From Polaribacter porphyrae (GTDB taxonomy: Bacteria > Bacteroidota > Bacteroidia > Flavobacteriales > Flavobacteriaceae): DNA of 64,000 bases. Within the stretch, counting starts at the first letter, position 1. Each line of letters begins with the position of its first letter. This document shows positions 25,057-33,319 of this stretch, piece by piece. The stretch is taken from positions 3,817,170-3,881,169 of the forward strand of contig NZ_MSCN01000001.1 of the NCBI RefSeq assembly GCF_002954685.1. The letters run 5' to 3'. The translations under genes and the position numbers were made by a program. The notes beneath the pieces are model-generated. The model was given only the letters and a program-made list of their open reading frames with translations. It had not been told where the DNA came from and searched no databases.

Positions 25057-25845
25057 TAAACTGGTATGTAATTGTTTAAAATAATTAAAAGCATATAATA
25101 ATCGAGTACCATACCAAGAAAAATATTCGCCATCAACCAAAATTATTTCTACATTTTTAAACTCTTCTTGTAAACTTGTAAGGTCTTTTTCTTTAAAAGG
25201 ATATGGTTCAGAGGATAAAAATATACAATCTAAATCTTGTATTTCTTTTAATTCTGATAATTGTATTTCAGGGTAACGTATTCTTTCTTTAAAAACGTTT
25301 TCAAAATTATTATTTTCTAAAAGATGATTGATAAATGTTTTGTTCGCGGCTATCATCCATGGATTTTTCCAGATAAAATATGCCACTCTTTTAGGTTTTT
25401 TATCTCTAATAAATTCTAGAAAGTCATTGTTTTTTTGTTGAATTTCTAGAATCAATGTTTTAGCCTTAACATCACAAGAAAAAAGTCTTCCAAAATCATG
25501 AATTAACTGTAAAGTATCTGCAATAGTATAAATATCAGAAACATAAGTAGTTGTTATTTCTTTGCATTTGGCAACAATTTCTTTGGTGTTTTCTTCTTTA
25601 TTGCAGATGATTATATCTGGTTTTAGTTTTGCTATTTTATCAACTGAAATGTTCTTTGTTCCACCTACAACAGTCTTTTCTTTTCTTAATGATTTTGGAT
25701 GAACACAGAATTTAGTAACACCAACAATAGCATTTTGCAAACCCAAATCAACTAGTAACTCACTAATACTTGGTACAAGACAAATAATCCTTTTAGGAAT
25801 AGTATCGAGTAAAAGTTCATTACCTATCTGATCTATAAGTTTCAT
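25033..25845 (-). CDS. BtuF-like helical-backbone substrate-binding protein without signal peptide
   Basis: A 270-aa protein with the two-lobed periplasmic-binding fold of BtuF/FepB-type receptors: PKRIICLVPSISELLVDLGL, IVGVTKFCVHPKSL, VGGTKNISVDKIAKLKPDII, a backbone helix (about 105-140), and a C-terminal lobe (RVAYFIWKNPWMIAANKTF). No signal peptide or lipobox is visible at the start (MKLIDQIGNELLLDTIPKRI), so as read it would be cytoplasmic. It overlaps pyrF by 4 nt upstream, forming an operon. No permease or ATPase gene is adjacent. Substrate (corrinoid or siderophore) unknown. Confidence 0.85.
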   Translation of the reverse strand: MKLIDQIGNELLLDTIPKRIICLVPSISELLVDLGLQNAIVGVTKFCVHPKSLRKEKTVVGGTKNISVDKIAKLKPDIIICNKEENTKEIVAKCKEITTTYVSDIYTIADTLQLIHDFGRLFSCDVKAKTLILEIQQKNNDFLEFIRDKKPKRVAYFIWKNPWMIAANKTFINHLLENNNFENVFKERIRYPEIQLSELKEIQDLDCIFLSSEPYPFKEKDLTSLQEEFKNVEIILVDGEYFSWYGTRLLYAFNYFKQLHTSLLNSNFSI

Positions 25846-26657
25846 TTATTTAGAATTGTTTCCATTTCAACTTGCAATTTTTTTGCTTGTTGAGTAGCAG
25901 CTAATGCATAGTCTTTATTTTTTGATGCATAAATAATTCCTCTTGAAGAATTAATTAACAAGCCAATATTTTCTGATAACCCATATTTACAAACATCTTG
26001 CAAATTACCACCTTGTGCTCCAACTCCAGGAACTAATAAAAAAGAATTAGGTATAATTTTTCTGATTTCAGCAAAATATTCAGCTTTTGTAGCACCAACT
26101 ACGTACATTAAGCTTTCTGAATTTTTCCAATTTTTAGAGGTTTCTAAAACTTGTATGTACAATTCTTTTTTGTCAACTTTTTTTGTTTGAAAATCAAAAG
26201 CACCTTCATTAGAGGTCAAAGCAAGCATAATAGTATGTTTATCTTTAAAAGCTAAAAAAGGTTCTACAGAATCTTTACCCATATAAGGTGCAACTGTCAC
26301 CGAATCAAAAGCTAAATCCTCAAAAAATGCTTTGGCATACATTGTAGATGTATTGCCAATATCTCCTCTTTTAGCGTCAGCAATCGTAAAGATTTCTGGG
26401 TAATTGGTATTCAAATATGTAATTGTTTTTTCTAAAGATTGCCAACCCTTTATACCATAAGCTTCATAAAAAGCTGTGTTTGGTTTGTATGCAACACATA
26501 AGTGATGTGTGGCATCAATTATGGCTTTGTTAAACTCAAAAATTGGGTCATCTAACTCTAAAAGATGAGATGGAATTTTATTTAAATCAACATCTAAACC
26601 AATACATAAAAAAGATTTTTTTTGCTTTATTTGAGTAACTAACTGTGTTGTTGTCAT
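25842..26657 (-). CDS. pyrF: Orotidine 5'-phosphate decarboxylase (type 2)
   Basis: A 271-aa enzyme catalysing OMP to UMP, the last step of pyrimidine synthesis. Motifs: FLCIGLDVDLNKIP, the catalytic FTIADAKRGDIGNTS (Asp-Lys-x-x-Asp tetrad), TVAPYMGKDSVEPFL and LLVPGVGAQGG. The length is that of the longer type 2 subfamily used by Bacteroidota. Its 3' end overlaps the BtuF-like gene by 4 nt. Confidence 0.95.
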   Translation of the reverse strand: MTTTQLVTQIKQKKSFLCIGLDVDLNKIPSHLLELDDPIFEFNKAIIDATHHLCVAYKPNTAFYEAYGIKGWQSLEKTITYLNTNYPEIFTIADAKRGDIGNTSTMYAKAFFEDLAFDSVTVAPYMGKDSVEPFLAFKDKHTIMLALTSNEGAFDFQTKKVDKKELYIQVLETSKNWKNSESLMYVVGATKAEYFAEIRKIIPNSFLLVPGVGAQGGNLQDVCKYGLSENIGLLINSSRGIIYASKNKDYALAATQQAKKLQVEMETILNK

Positions 26658-26677
26658 TATTAAAAGTTAAAGTTATA

Positions 26678-26685
26678 CAAAAGTA
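26678..26685 (-). promoter_or_regulatory. -7 box (TACTTTTG) for pyrF
   Basis: The minus strand reads TACTTTTG, ending 20 bp before the pyrF ATG (26657). Confidence 0.5.
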
Positions 26686-26750
26686 CTTATTTTTAAGAAG
26701 CATTTTTGCAATCTTTGTAAGTAATCAATCTATATACAGACAAAATCTTT

Positions 26751-27245
26751 ATGAGAAAAATCTTTTTAATATTATCTATTTTCTTACTAATAAGCTGTTC
26801 TGATAATCCAAAACAATTTTCGGAAGAAGCTTTAAAAGACATGGTGCTTACAATAGATGATGCTAAAATGACATTTAGAGAGGTTTTGTATAAACATAAA
26901 GGAGAAAAAATTCTGATTGATGTTTGGGCTTCATGGTGTAAAGATTGCATTGTTGGTTTCCCAGAACTCAAAGAATTACAAAAAAAGTTTCCAAAAATTA
27001 AATATGTTTTTTTATCCGTAGATAGAAGTAATCCATCATGGAAAAGAGCTGTAAAAAAATACAATTTAATAGGAGATCAATACAATTTTCCTAAAGGTCA
27101 AAACGAAGGTGATTTTGTAGATTTTATCAGTTTAGGGTGGATTCCAAGATATTTAGTTGTTGATGAAAAAGGAGGAATAGAACTTTTTAAAGCCACAAAA
27201 GTGACTGATAAAGACCTTTTAAAAGCTTTAGAAAAAAGTAAATAA
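26751..27245 (+). CDS. TlpA/ResA-like thioredoxin-fold lipoprotein
   Basis: A 164-aa lipoprotein (LLISCSDN, lipid on Cys16) with a thioredoxin fold and a WCKDC active site in DVWASWCKDCIVGFPELKEL. The cis-Pro block WIPRYLVVDEKG is present. It probably acts as a thiol-disulfide reductase outside the inner membrane, anchored by its lipid. It is divergent from pyrF and precedes tpiA by about 80 bp. Confidence 0.9.
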   Translation: MRKIFLILSIFLLISCSDNPKQFSEEALKDMVLTIDDAKMTFREVLYKHKGEKILIDVWASWCKDCIVGFPELKELQKKFPKIKYVFLSVDRSNPSWKRAVKKYNLIGDQYNFPKGQNEGDFVDFISLGWIPRYLVVDEKGGIELFKATKVTDKDLLKALEKSK

Positions 27246-27328
27246 AACGTTGTAGTAAGTATTTTTATTTTGAAAGTATTTTTAAAATTCATTTCTTAAT
27301 TTAGCAATTATAATTAAAGCGAATTAAA

Positions 27329-28087
27329 ATGAGACAAAAAATAGTTGCAGGTAATTGGAAGATGAATAATGGTAAGAATGAGACAAAATCTCTTATCAAC
27401 GACTTAAAATCATCAATCAAAGATTTACCATTAGATAATACAAGAGTTATAGTTTCTCCTTCTTATGTTAATTTAACAATAGCAAATGAAGCAGCAGAAA
27501 ACTCTAAAATTGAAGTTGTAGCACAAAATATGCATCAAGAAAAAAGTGGAGCATATACAGGAGAAATTTCTGCTGATATGCTTAAATCTATTGATGTAAA
27601 CACTGTAATTTTAGGACACTCTGAAAGAAGAGAATATTTTGGTGAAGATGATGAATTATTAGCTACAAAATTAAATACAGCTTTAGCAAATGACATGGAA
27701 GTGATTTTCTGTATTGGCGAAAAGCTAGAAGAAAGAAAACTTGATAACTATCTATTAGAAGTTGGTAGCCAAATAAGAAATGGATTATTTCACATAAAAG
27801 ATGCTGACTGGCAAAACATAATCATTGCTTACGAACCAGTTTGGGCTATTGGTACAGGTGAAACAGCAACACCAGAGCAAGCTCAAGAAATGCATTCTTT
27901 TATAAGAAATGCTATTGCAAAAAGATATAGTAAAGAAATTGCTGATAACGTATCTATTTTATATGGAGGTAGTGTAAAACCAGCTAATGCAAAAGAAATT
28001 TTTTCTCAACCAGACGTTGATGGTGGTTTAGTTGGTGGGGCTTCTTTAAAAGCGGAAGATTTTACTGCAATTATTAAAGCTATTTAA
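27329..28087 (+). CDS. tpiA: Triose-phosphate isomerase
   Basis: A 252-aa glycolytic enzyme that interconverts DHAP and glyceraldehyde 3-phosphate. All landmarks are present: VAGNWKMNNG (catalytic Lys), ILGHSERREYFGE (catalytic His), IAYEPVWAIGTGETATPEQA (catalytic Glu and loop 6) and ILYGGSVKPANA plus GGLVGGASL (phosphate grip). Full length and ordinary. Confidence 0.98.
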   Translation: MRQKIVAGNWKMNNGKNETKSLINDLKSSIKDLPLDNTRVIVSPSYVNLTIANEAAENSKIEVVAQNMHQEKSGAYTGEISADMLKSIDVNTVILGHSERREYFGEDDELLATKLNTALANDMEVIFCIGEKLEERKLDNYLLEVGSQIRNGLFHIKDADWQNIIIAYEPVWAIGTGETATPEQAQEMHSFIRNAIAKRYSKEIADNVSILYGGSVKPANAKEIFSQPDVDGGLVGGASLKAEDFTAIIKAI

Positions 28088-28149
28088 AAGGGTTATTCTT
28101 TTTTAAAAATATAAATTTGCATCAAGGTTTTAATCTTGATGTTTTTTTT

Positions 28150-28992
28150 ATGGATAATATTTATATAGAATACAACTTTACAATTTTACCCAAAGAACCT
28201 GCTACAGAAATTTTGATAGCAGAATTGGGTGTCGTTGGTTTTGAAAGCTTTGTTGAAAATGAAAATGGAGTTACTGCTTATATTCAAAAACAAGATTGGA
28301 ATGCTTCAATTTTAGAGGATGTTTTTGTTTTAAATTCAGACGAGTTTGATATTAAATATAGTAAAAAGGAAGTAGCTCAAACCAATTGGAATGCAGAATG
28401 GGAAAAGAATTTTTCTCCAATTCAAGTTGATAATTTAGTAAGTGTTAGAGCTCCTTTTCATGACAATCCAAACTTAAAATATGATATCGTAATAGAACCA
28501 AAAATGAGTTTTGGTACAGGACATCATGAAACTACACACATGATGATTCAACATCTTCTAAATTTAGATTTAACTGATAAAAAAGTGCTAGATATGGGAT
28601 GTGGTACAGGAATTTTAGCAATTTTTGCTGAAATGAAAGGAGCAAAACCTATAGATGCCATTGATATTGATAATTGGTGTTATCAAAACTCTATAGAAAA
28701 TGTAGGTAAAAATAATTGTAAACATATTACTGTTTTAGAGGGAGATGTTGGTTTATTGGAAAATAAAAATTATGATGTAATTATAGCCAATATTAACAGA
28801 AACATTTTAATAGCAGATATTAATGTATTTGCCAAATGTTTGAATAACAATGGTATTTTACTTTTAAGTGGGTTTTATCAAGAAGATATTTCGTTAATTG
28901 AAAGTGAAGCTGTTAAAAATAATCTATCACAACTATTAATTATTGAAAGAAATAATTGGGTAGCTTTAAAATATGGTAAGAGTAAAAAATAA
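28150..28992 (+). CDS. prmA: Ribosomal protein L11 methyltransferase
   Basis: A 280-aa SAM-dependent enzyme that methylates ribosomal protein L11. The start at 28150 is chosen because homology begins with MDNIYIEYNF; an upstream ATG at 28117 is unlikely. Motifs: MSFGTGHHETTHMMI, motif I VLDMGCGTGILAIFA and motif IV NINRNILI. It precedes clpS, an arrangement seen in relatives. Confidence 0.94.
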   Translation: MDNIYIEYNFTILPKEPATEILIAELGVVGFESFVENENGVTAYIQKQDWNASILEDVFVLNSDEFDIKYSKKEVAQTNWNAEWEKNFSPIQVDNLVSVRAPFHDNPNLKYDIVIEPKMSFGTGHHETTHMMIQHLLNLDLTDKKVLDMGCGTGILAIFAEMKGAKPIDAIDIDNWCYQNSIENVGKNNCKHITVLEGDVGLLENKNYDVIIANINRNILIADINVFAKCLNNNGILLLSGFYQEDISLIESEAVKNNLSQLLIIERNNWVALKYGKSKK

Positions 28993-28996
28993 TCAT

Positions 28997-29004
28997 TATT
29001 TTTG
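28997..29004 (+). promoter_or_regulatory. -7 box (TATTTTTG) placed 4 bp before the clpS ATG
   Basis: TATTTTTG matches TAnnTTTG and ends at 29004, with clpS starting at 29009; a transcript from here would have almost no leader. Confidence 0.45.
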
Positions 29005-29008
29005 TAGT

Positions 29009-29284
29009 ATGAGTACGAAAGAAAAAATTCAGGAAGAGGTTGATGTGCTTGAGCAAGAAACTCATCAACATGAAATAGTGTTACATAATGATGAAGTAAA
29101 TACTTTTGATTTTGTCATAGACTCATTAGTTAATGTTTGCGATCATACTTTAGAACAAGCAGAACAATGCACTATTCTTGTGCATTATAAAGGCAAATGC
29201 ACTGTAAAATCTGGAGAATACAAAGATTTAGAACCAAGATGTTCTAAATTATTAGAGCTAGGTTTATCAGCAGAATTGGTCTAA
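29009..29284 (+). CDS. clpS: ATP-dependent Clp protease adaptor ClpS
   Basis: A 91-aa adaptor that delivers N-degron substrates to ClpAP-type proteases. Typical core: IVLHNDEVNTFDFVIDSLVNVC and AEQCTILVHYKGKCTVKSG. The start at 29009 (MSTKEKIQEE) is preferred to an ATG-less extension overlapping prmA. A conserved 90-aa gene follows after 3 nt. Confidence 0.94.
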   Translation: MSTKEKIQEEVDVLEQETHQHEIVLHNDEVNTFDFVIDSLVNVCDHTLEQAEQCTILVHYKGKCTVKSGEYKDLEPRCSKLLELGLSAELV

Positions 29285-29287
29285 TAC

Positions 29288-29560
29288 ATGGAAAATGTAT
29301 TAAAATACTACGAGTTTTCATCATTTTTCATAGATAATTCTGATATTTTTTCAGGAAATGAAATTTCTTATGCTGAATTAAATACTACCCATTTTTTAAT
29401 CTTCGAAAAAAAAGAAGAAACGTATAATTTATATGTTTCTAAATATGAGTCTAAAAAAGCTATTGGTGTAAAACCACCAGAAATTCTAGAGATGCTTATA
29501 GAAAATTACGATAAAAGTATTCCAGAACATAGATTAGCAATCAAACAATATTTAAACTAA
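29288..29560 (+). CDS. Protein of unknown function (90 aa), clpS operon
   Basis: A 90-aa acidic protein (MENVLKYYEFSSFFIDNSDI ... RLAIKQYLN) with no recognised family. It starts 3 nt after the clpS stop and is followed at once by a perfect terminator, so it is the last gene of the prmA-clpS unit. Position suggests a link to proteolysis or ribosome upkeep, but that is only association. Confidence 0.72.
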   Translation: MENVLKYYEFSSFFIDNSDIFSGNEISYAELNTTHFLIFEKKEETYNLYVSKYESKKAIGVKPPEILEMLIENYDKSIPEHRLAIKQYLN

Positions 29561-29590
29561 ACTCAAGAAATTTCTTGAGTTTTTTTATTT
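29561..29590 (+). terminator. Rho-independent terminator
   Basis: The perfect palindrome ACTCAAGAAATTTCTTGAGT (29561-29580) is followed by TTTTTT and begins right after the stop codon of the 90-aa gene. Confidence 0.92.
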
Positions 29591-29756
29591 TTTAAAAAAG
29601 ATGTGACTTATTAAGTTTAATTGTGTCAAATAAATAGGAAGCAATAAAAAAATAAAGAATAATCTAAAAATCAGTTTAGAAAACTTTAAAGTTATAAACG
29701 TTTAGAAAAAGAAAAAGATAGTAGTAGTTAGTTTTTATACTAAGTTTGGTTAGACG

Positions 29757-29786
29757 AAAAGGCCTTGAATATAAATTCAAGGTCTT
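29757..29786 (-). terminator. Rho-independent terminator of the PAS gene pair
   Basis: Stem GGCCTTGAAT (29761-29770) with ATTCAAGGTC (29775-29784), loop ATAA. The minus-strand transcript continues into TTTTCG, just after the stop of the second PAS gene. Confidence 0.8.
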
Positions 29787-29788
29787 TT

Positions 29789-30361
29789 CTATTGGTTTGT
29801 TTTTAATGGTAAAACCTCTTTTACCATTCCATATACTAACGTGTCTTTATTCTTTATTATTTCTCTCCATTTTAAGACTTTTATATTTTGGGTAATTCCG
29901 TTTTTGTCAACAAATTGAGGAAAACTCTCTACAGAACCTCCAGAAATTGAAACTACTATATCATTTTCATAATACTTTTGCGCAATTTTTTTTGGAAAAG
30001 CTTCAAAATTATTTTTACCTATTAAATTATATCTGTCATTATCAAAAGAATGTCCAAATTGTTCTACAAAAGCATTATTAACATATTGCAAGATAAATTG
30101 CTCACCCCTTTTTACTTTTTGCCAAACAGGTAAAGGAAAACTTTCATAATTTTTATTAAAAATTAACATACTTTGCTTCACTCCTCTGTTTCTTTCTTTG
30201 AGTGCTGCAAATTTAATTTTAAGTATTTCGCTGTTATTCCTTAAAAAATAAGTTGAAGTAGTAAGAATCAATAAAGAAATATAAGTTAATAGTTTATGAT
30301 TTTTTTCTAAACTAGAAAATGTAAGTAAGAGTTGTTTCGATTTTAAGACTAACGCTTTCAT
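29789..30361 (-). CDS. Membrane-anchored single PAS-domain protein, copy 2
   Basis: A 190-aa protein with one membrane helix (about 24-40), a short coiled-coil region (about 45-65) and a PAS-like domain (about 72-185: PLPVWQKVKRGEQFILQYVN, LIGKNNFEAFPKKIAQKYY, VLKWREI). No kinase, cyclase or other output domain follows. It lies 1 nt after a paralogue of nearly equal length (about half identical). Its role might be sensing or scaffolding, working through a partner elsewhere. Confidence 0.8.
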   Translation of the reverse strand: MKALVLKSKQLLLTFSSLEKNHKLLTYISLLILTTSTYFLRNNSEILKIKFAALKERNRGVKQSMLIFNKNYESFPLPVWQKVKRGEQFILQYVNNAFVEQFGHSFDNDRYNLIGKNNFEAFPKKIAQKYYENDIVVSISGGSVESFPQFVDKNGITQNIKVLKWREIIKNKDTLVYGMVKEVLPLKTNQ

Positions 30362-30362
30362 T

Positions 30363-30938
30363 TTAGTTAGTATTTTTGTTAGGAAATATAACTTCTTTTA
30401 CCATACCATATATTAAAGTGTCTTGATTGTCTTTAATCTCTCTCCATTTTATTACTTTTAAATCAAGAGTTTTACCAGATTTGTCTTTAAATTTTTCAGT
30501 ACTCTCTAGTTTTTTACCGGTAATTGATACAGTAACATCATTTTCATAATAGATTTGTGCAATTGAACGTGGAAACAAATCAAAATTAGTTTTACCAATT
30601 ATTTCGTATTGGCTGTATTTAAAATCATGTCCAAAAAAATCTACATAAATAGGATTAATGTATTGTATAATAAACTTATCACCTCTTTTTACTTTTTGCC
30701 AAACAGGTAAAGGAAAACCTTCATAATTTCTATTGAAAAGAATCATGTTGTTTTTAAGATTAGCATTCCTTTGTTGAAGTGTTGCAAAATCAATTTTTAT
30801 TTCTTGATTTTCAGTTCTTAAAAAGTAAGTAGATACCGTTAAAAATAAAAGTGAAGCATAAGTAATTATCTTATGTTTTTTTTCTAAATTACTAACTGTA
30901 AAAAGAATTTGTTTGGATTTTAAACTTAACTTTTTCAT
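30363..30938 (-). CDS. Membrane-anchored single PAS-domain protein, copy 1
   Basis: A 191-aa paralogue of the next gene with the same layout: membrane helix (about 24-40), coiled coil, and PAS-like domain (FPLPVWQKVKRGDKFIIQYI, IIGKTNFDLFPRSIAQIYY). Both copies keep an invariant YFLR at the helix end and FNRNYE/FNKNYE before the PAS domain. It is the first gene of the pair, with 370 bp of gene-free DNA upstream. Function unknown. Confidence 0.8.
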   Translation of the reverse strand: MKKLSLKSKQILFTVSNLEKKHKIITYASLLFLTVSTYFLRTENQEIKIDFATLQQRNANLKNNMILFNRNYEGFPLPVWQKVKRGDKFIIQYINPIYVDFFGHDFKYSQYEIIGKTNFDLFPRSIAQIYYENDVTVSITGKKLESTEKFKDKSGKTLDLKVIKWREIKDNQDTLIYGMVKEVIFPNKNTN

Positions 30939-31277
30939 ACTTTTTTATTTTGGGGGTTAAACAAAAAAGGTATATGGTAGAATATAATTAAACCATTGAA
31001 TAAATGCTTTATATCTATTAAGAAGTATAAATTGGGGATTATGTTAAAAAAGAAATTTTTAACACAAGAAAAAACAATATTAGCTTTTATTTTATCCATC
31101 ATTGGGGGAAATAGGATTTACTTAATTACTAATTATCTATATATTTAGAGATAAATGAATATCAAATATAAAGAAAATATCAATAAATAAACTATAATTT
31201 TATGTTATAATATAGTTAAGTGTAGATTTTATCAAAATTAAATTATATAAGGGAAAAATTTTAGACGTTTTATTACA
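30939..31277. other. Gene-free AT-rich stretch upstream of the PAS pair
   Basis: No open frame or RNA gene is supported here. The only structure noticed is an inverted repeat GTTAAAAA-AGAAA-TTTTTAAC at 31043-31063, about 105 bp before the first PAS gene, and three TTGGGG-containing words. A promoter for the PAS genes is expected, but no good TAnnTTTG was found on the minus strand. Confidence 0.4.
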
Positions 31278-31305
31278 ATAAAAAAACTCATCTTACAAGA
31301 TGAGT
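31278..31305 (-). terminator. Terminator of tRNA-Arg
   Basis: Stem ACTCATCTT (31286-31294) with AAGATGAGT (31297-31305) is followed on the minus strand by a U-run, directly after the tRNA 3' end. Confidence 0.85.
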
Positions 31306-31309
31306 TTTG

Positions 31310-31383
31310 TGACCATGGCAGGATTCAAACCTGCAACCTTCTGAGCCGTAATCAGATGCGCTATTCAGTTGCGCCACATGGCC
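31310..31383 (-). tRNA. tRNA-Arg (anticodon ACG)
   Basis: The minus strand folds as a 74-nt cloverleaf: acceptor GGCCATG with CATGGTC (one G-U pair), D stem GCGC/GCGC, anticodon stem TCTGA/TCAGA with loop TTACGGC giving anticodon ACG, T stem GCAGG/CCTGC with loop TTTGAAT, and discriminator A. CCA is not encoded. It reads CGN Arg codons. Confidence 0.96.
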
Positions 31384-31436
31384 ATTTAGCGGGTGCAAAT
31401 ATAGTAGCATTTTTTTAATTTATAAAATAAAAGGTT

Positions 31437-31655
31437 TTATAAATTTATTTCTTTTTCATATTGCTCAATAATTGGTTGTACTTTGTTTAAATCTTCATTT
31501 AAAACAAACAGTTCATCAATAAAATTTGTAATTTCATAACCAGGCAATTTATCTGATTTTACTCTACTGTGAATATTACGTTCATTTAAAATATTTTGAA
31601 GTCTTTTCACAATTATAGTACTATTGGTAAAGACTTTGGTATATGATGTCTCCAT
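31437..31655 (-). CDS. DUF2007-type putative signal-transducing protein
   Basis: A 72-aa protein whose sequence (VFTNSTIIVKRLQNILNERN ... DELFVLNEDLNKVQPIIEQY) fits the DUF2007 domain, a small ferredoxin-like alpha/beta fold of unknown role common in Bacteroidota. It follows the 50-aa gene by about 12 bp on the same strand. Confidence 0.8.
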   Translation of the reverse strand: METSYTKVFTNSTIIVKRLQNILNERNIHSRVKSDKLPGYEITNFIDELFVLNEDLNKVQPIIEQYEKEINL

Positions 31656-31667
31656 AAGCTGTTGTTT

Positions 31668-31820
31668 TTAATCAAGTGAATTTATAGTTACAAAAGCTCT
31701 CCAACCAATAATGGCTAATTGAAATTTTGAGGCTTTAGAAATATCGAGTTCTCTTTTTGTAAAAGAGGGTAAGATGAATTTATTAACTTTTGCTAATGTT
31801 TTAAAAAATTGTTTTTTCAT
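31668..31820 (-). CDS. Conserved 50-aa basic protein
   Basis: The frame from the ATG at 31820 encodes MKKQFFKTLAKVNKFILPSF followed by TKRELDISKASKFQLAIIGW and RAFVTINSLD. An upstream in-frame ATG (31865) would add 15 residues that look unrelated, so the shorter form is preferred. I recall similar short proteins in flavobacteria, sometimes with doubtful names, but cannot state a function. It is probably co-transcribed with the DUF2007 gene. Confidence 0.68.
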   Translation of the reverse strand: MKKQFFKTLAKVNKFILPSFTKRELDISKASKFQLAIIGWRAFVTINSLD

Positions 31821-32386
31821 TACGGTTTGATTAGTCGTCAAATTTAATGAAAAATAACAACTCACTTTTTCAAATGAGTTGTTGTGGTTGGTAGTTTCTT
31901 TTTCAATTGTTAATAACCAATTTTGAATGAATAGTTATGGCAATAATTCCCATTTATATTTTTAAAATAGAATGATATAAATGATTTCTGAAATAAATTT
32001 AATAAATTTTAAAGCAACAATAATCATAGTAAAATAGTTTTTAAATGTTAGTAAATTAAGTGAATTACGTAATTATTTTGTCAATATATGATGATTGAAC
32101 TGCCTCTACCAAATAATAATGTTATTATCTTTTAAAGTGATTTATAATATATAATTAAAAAAGTAAATTTAGTTTTAATGTGTAATATTAAATACTTTAA
32201 TTTAGTTTCATATTAATATTAATTTTTATATTTATTGTAAATATTGTTAGTATGTAAAGGATGGTTTTTGTTGATTTTTGTTTTGTAAAGGGAAATCGAT
32301 TATTTGTAATGTATTAAAACACAGTTTTCATTTTTCAGTATCAATAAAAAGTGATAAAAAATGTATCTTCGTAAAAAAGAAAATAA
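31821..32386. other. 566-bp gene-free AT-rich region with one strong hairpin
   Basis: No coding frame is supported. A 9-bp stem AACAACTCA (31856-31864) with TGAGTTGTT (31875-31883) lies at the left side and is followed on the minus strand by ATTTTTC, so it is terminator-like for a minus-strand transcript. The rest (31900-32386) is featureless AT-rich sequence holding the upstream region of the antiporter gene. Confidence 0.45.
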
Positions 32387-33319
32387 ATGAATTTTTTGCT
32401 AATTATTGGCGGTTTAATTTTATTAGTTTTTGGTGGAAACTGGTTGCTGAAATCTGCGGTTGCTTTATCATTAAAACTTGATATCTCTAAAGTTGTTATT
32501 GGTATGACTGTTGTTTCTTTTGCAACTTCTGCACCAGAACTAATAGTTAGCATTAATGCTGCATTAAATGAATCTTCAGATTTAGCATTAGGTAATGTAA
32601 TTGGCTCTAACATTGCGAATTTAGGACTTGTTTTAGGAATTACACTCCTTTTTGGAAAAATGAATGTTGAAGCTTCTTTTTCTAAAATCAACTGGCCAGT
32701 AATGATTATAGCTTCTTTGATGTTATTTCTTTTTTTATCAAACAATAAAGTTATTTCTAGAATAGAAGGGGTATTATTATTTGGCTTTTTAGTAGCATTT
32801 TTAATTTATCTCTTAAAAACTCAAAGTAAGGTAGATTTAGATGAGTTAGAGGATGATGAAGTACCAGTTAGAGGTTTAAAAATAACTATGTATTTAATTC
32901 TTGGAGCATTTGGGCTTTGGGGTGGTTCTGAATTACTGATAAAAGGAGCTACTGCTTTAGCCATAGATTTTGGTGTTACAGAACGTGTTATTGCTGTAAC
33001 TTTAGTTTCTATTGGTACAAGTATTCCTGAATTAGCTGCATCAATTATTGCAGTTATAAAAAAGGAGAAAGCAATATCTTTAGGTAATTTAATCGGCTCC
33101 AATATCTTTAATATCCTAGCTGTATTAGGTATTACCTCAATTATAACTCCTGTTTCTGTTTCAGATGAGCGATTGCTAACAAATGATATTTATTGGATGT
33201 TGGCAATATCATTCATTATTTTGCCTTTAGTTTTTTTACCAAAAAAAAATGTTTTGAGTTTTAAAGACGGTGTTTTATTACTCATAGGATACTGCTCTTT
33301 TATCTACTTAACATTATAG
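32387..33319 (+). CDS. Calcium/sodium antiporter (YrbG-like CaCA family)
   Basis: A 310-aa polytopic protein with the internal duplication of the CaCA superfamily. Repeat 1 has SFATSAPELIVSI and GNVIGSNIANLGLVLG; repeat 2 has SIGTSIPELAASI and GNLIGSNIFNILAVLG. These alpha repeats form the cation-binding site and exchange Ca2+ for Na+ (or H+) across the inner membrane. A short acidic loop (DLDELEDDE, about residue 145-155) separates the halves. Its stop overlaps the convergent MFS gene by 6 bp. Confidence 0.93.
   Translation: MNFLLIIGGLILLVFGGNWLLKSAVALSLKLDISKVVIGMTVVSFATSAPELIVSINAALNESSDLALGNVIGSNIANLGLVLGITLLFGKMNVEASFSKINWPVMIIASLMLFLFLSNNKVISRIEGVLLFGFLVAFLIYLLKTQSKVDLDELEDDEVPVRGLKITMYLILGAFGLWGGSELLIKGATALAIDFGVTERVIAVTLVSIGTSIPELAASIIAVIKKEKAISLGNLIGSNIFNILAVLGITSIITPVSVSDERLLTNDIYWMLAISFIILPLVFLPKKNVLSFKDGVLLLIGYCSFIYLTL

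Noticed and set aside
29591..29756. Possible small gene in the gap after the clpS operon
   Set aside because: Only AT-rich sequence without a plausible start, conserved frame or RNA-like fold was seen.
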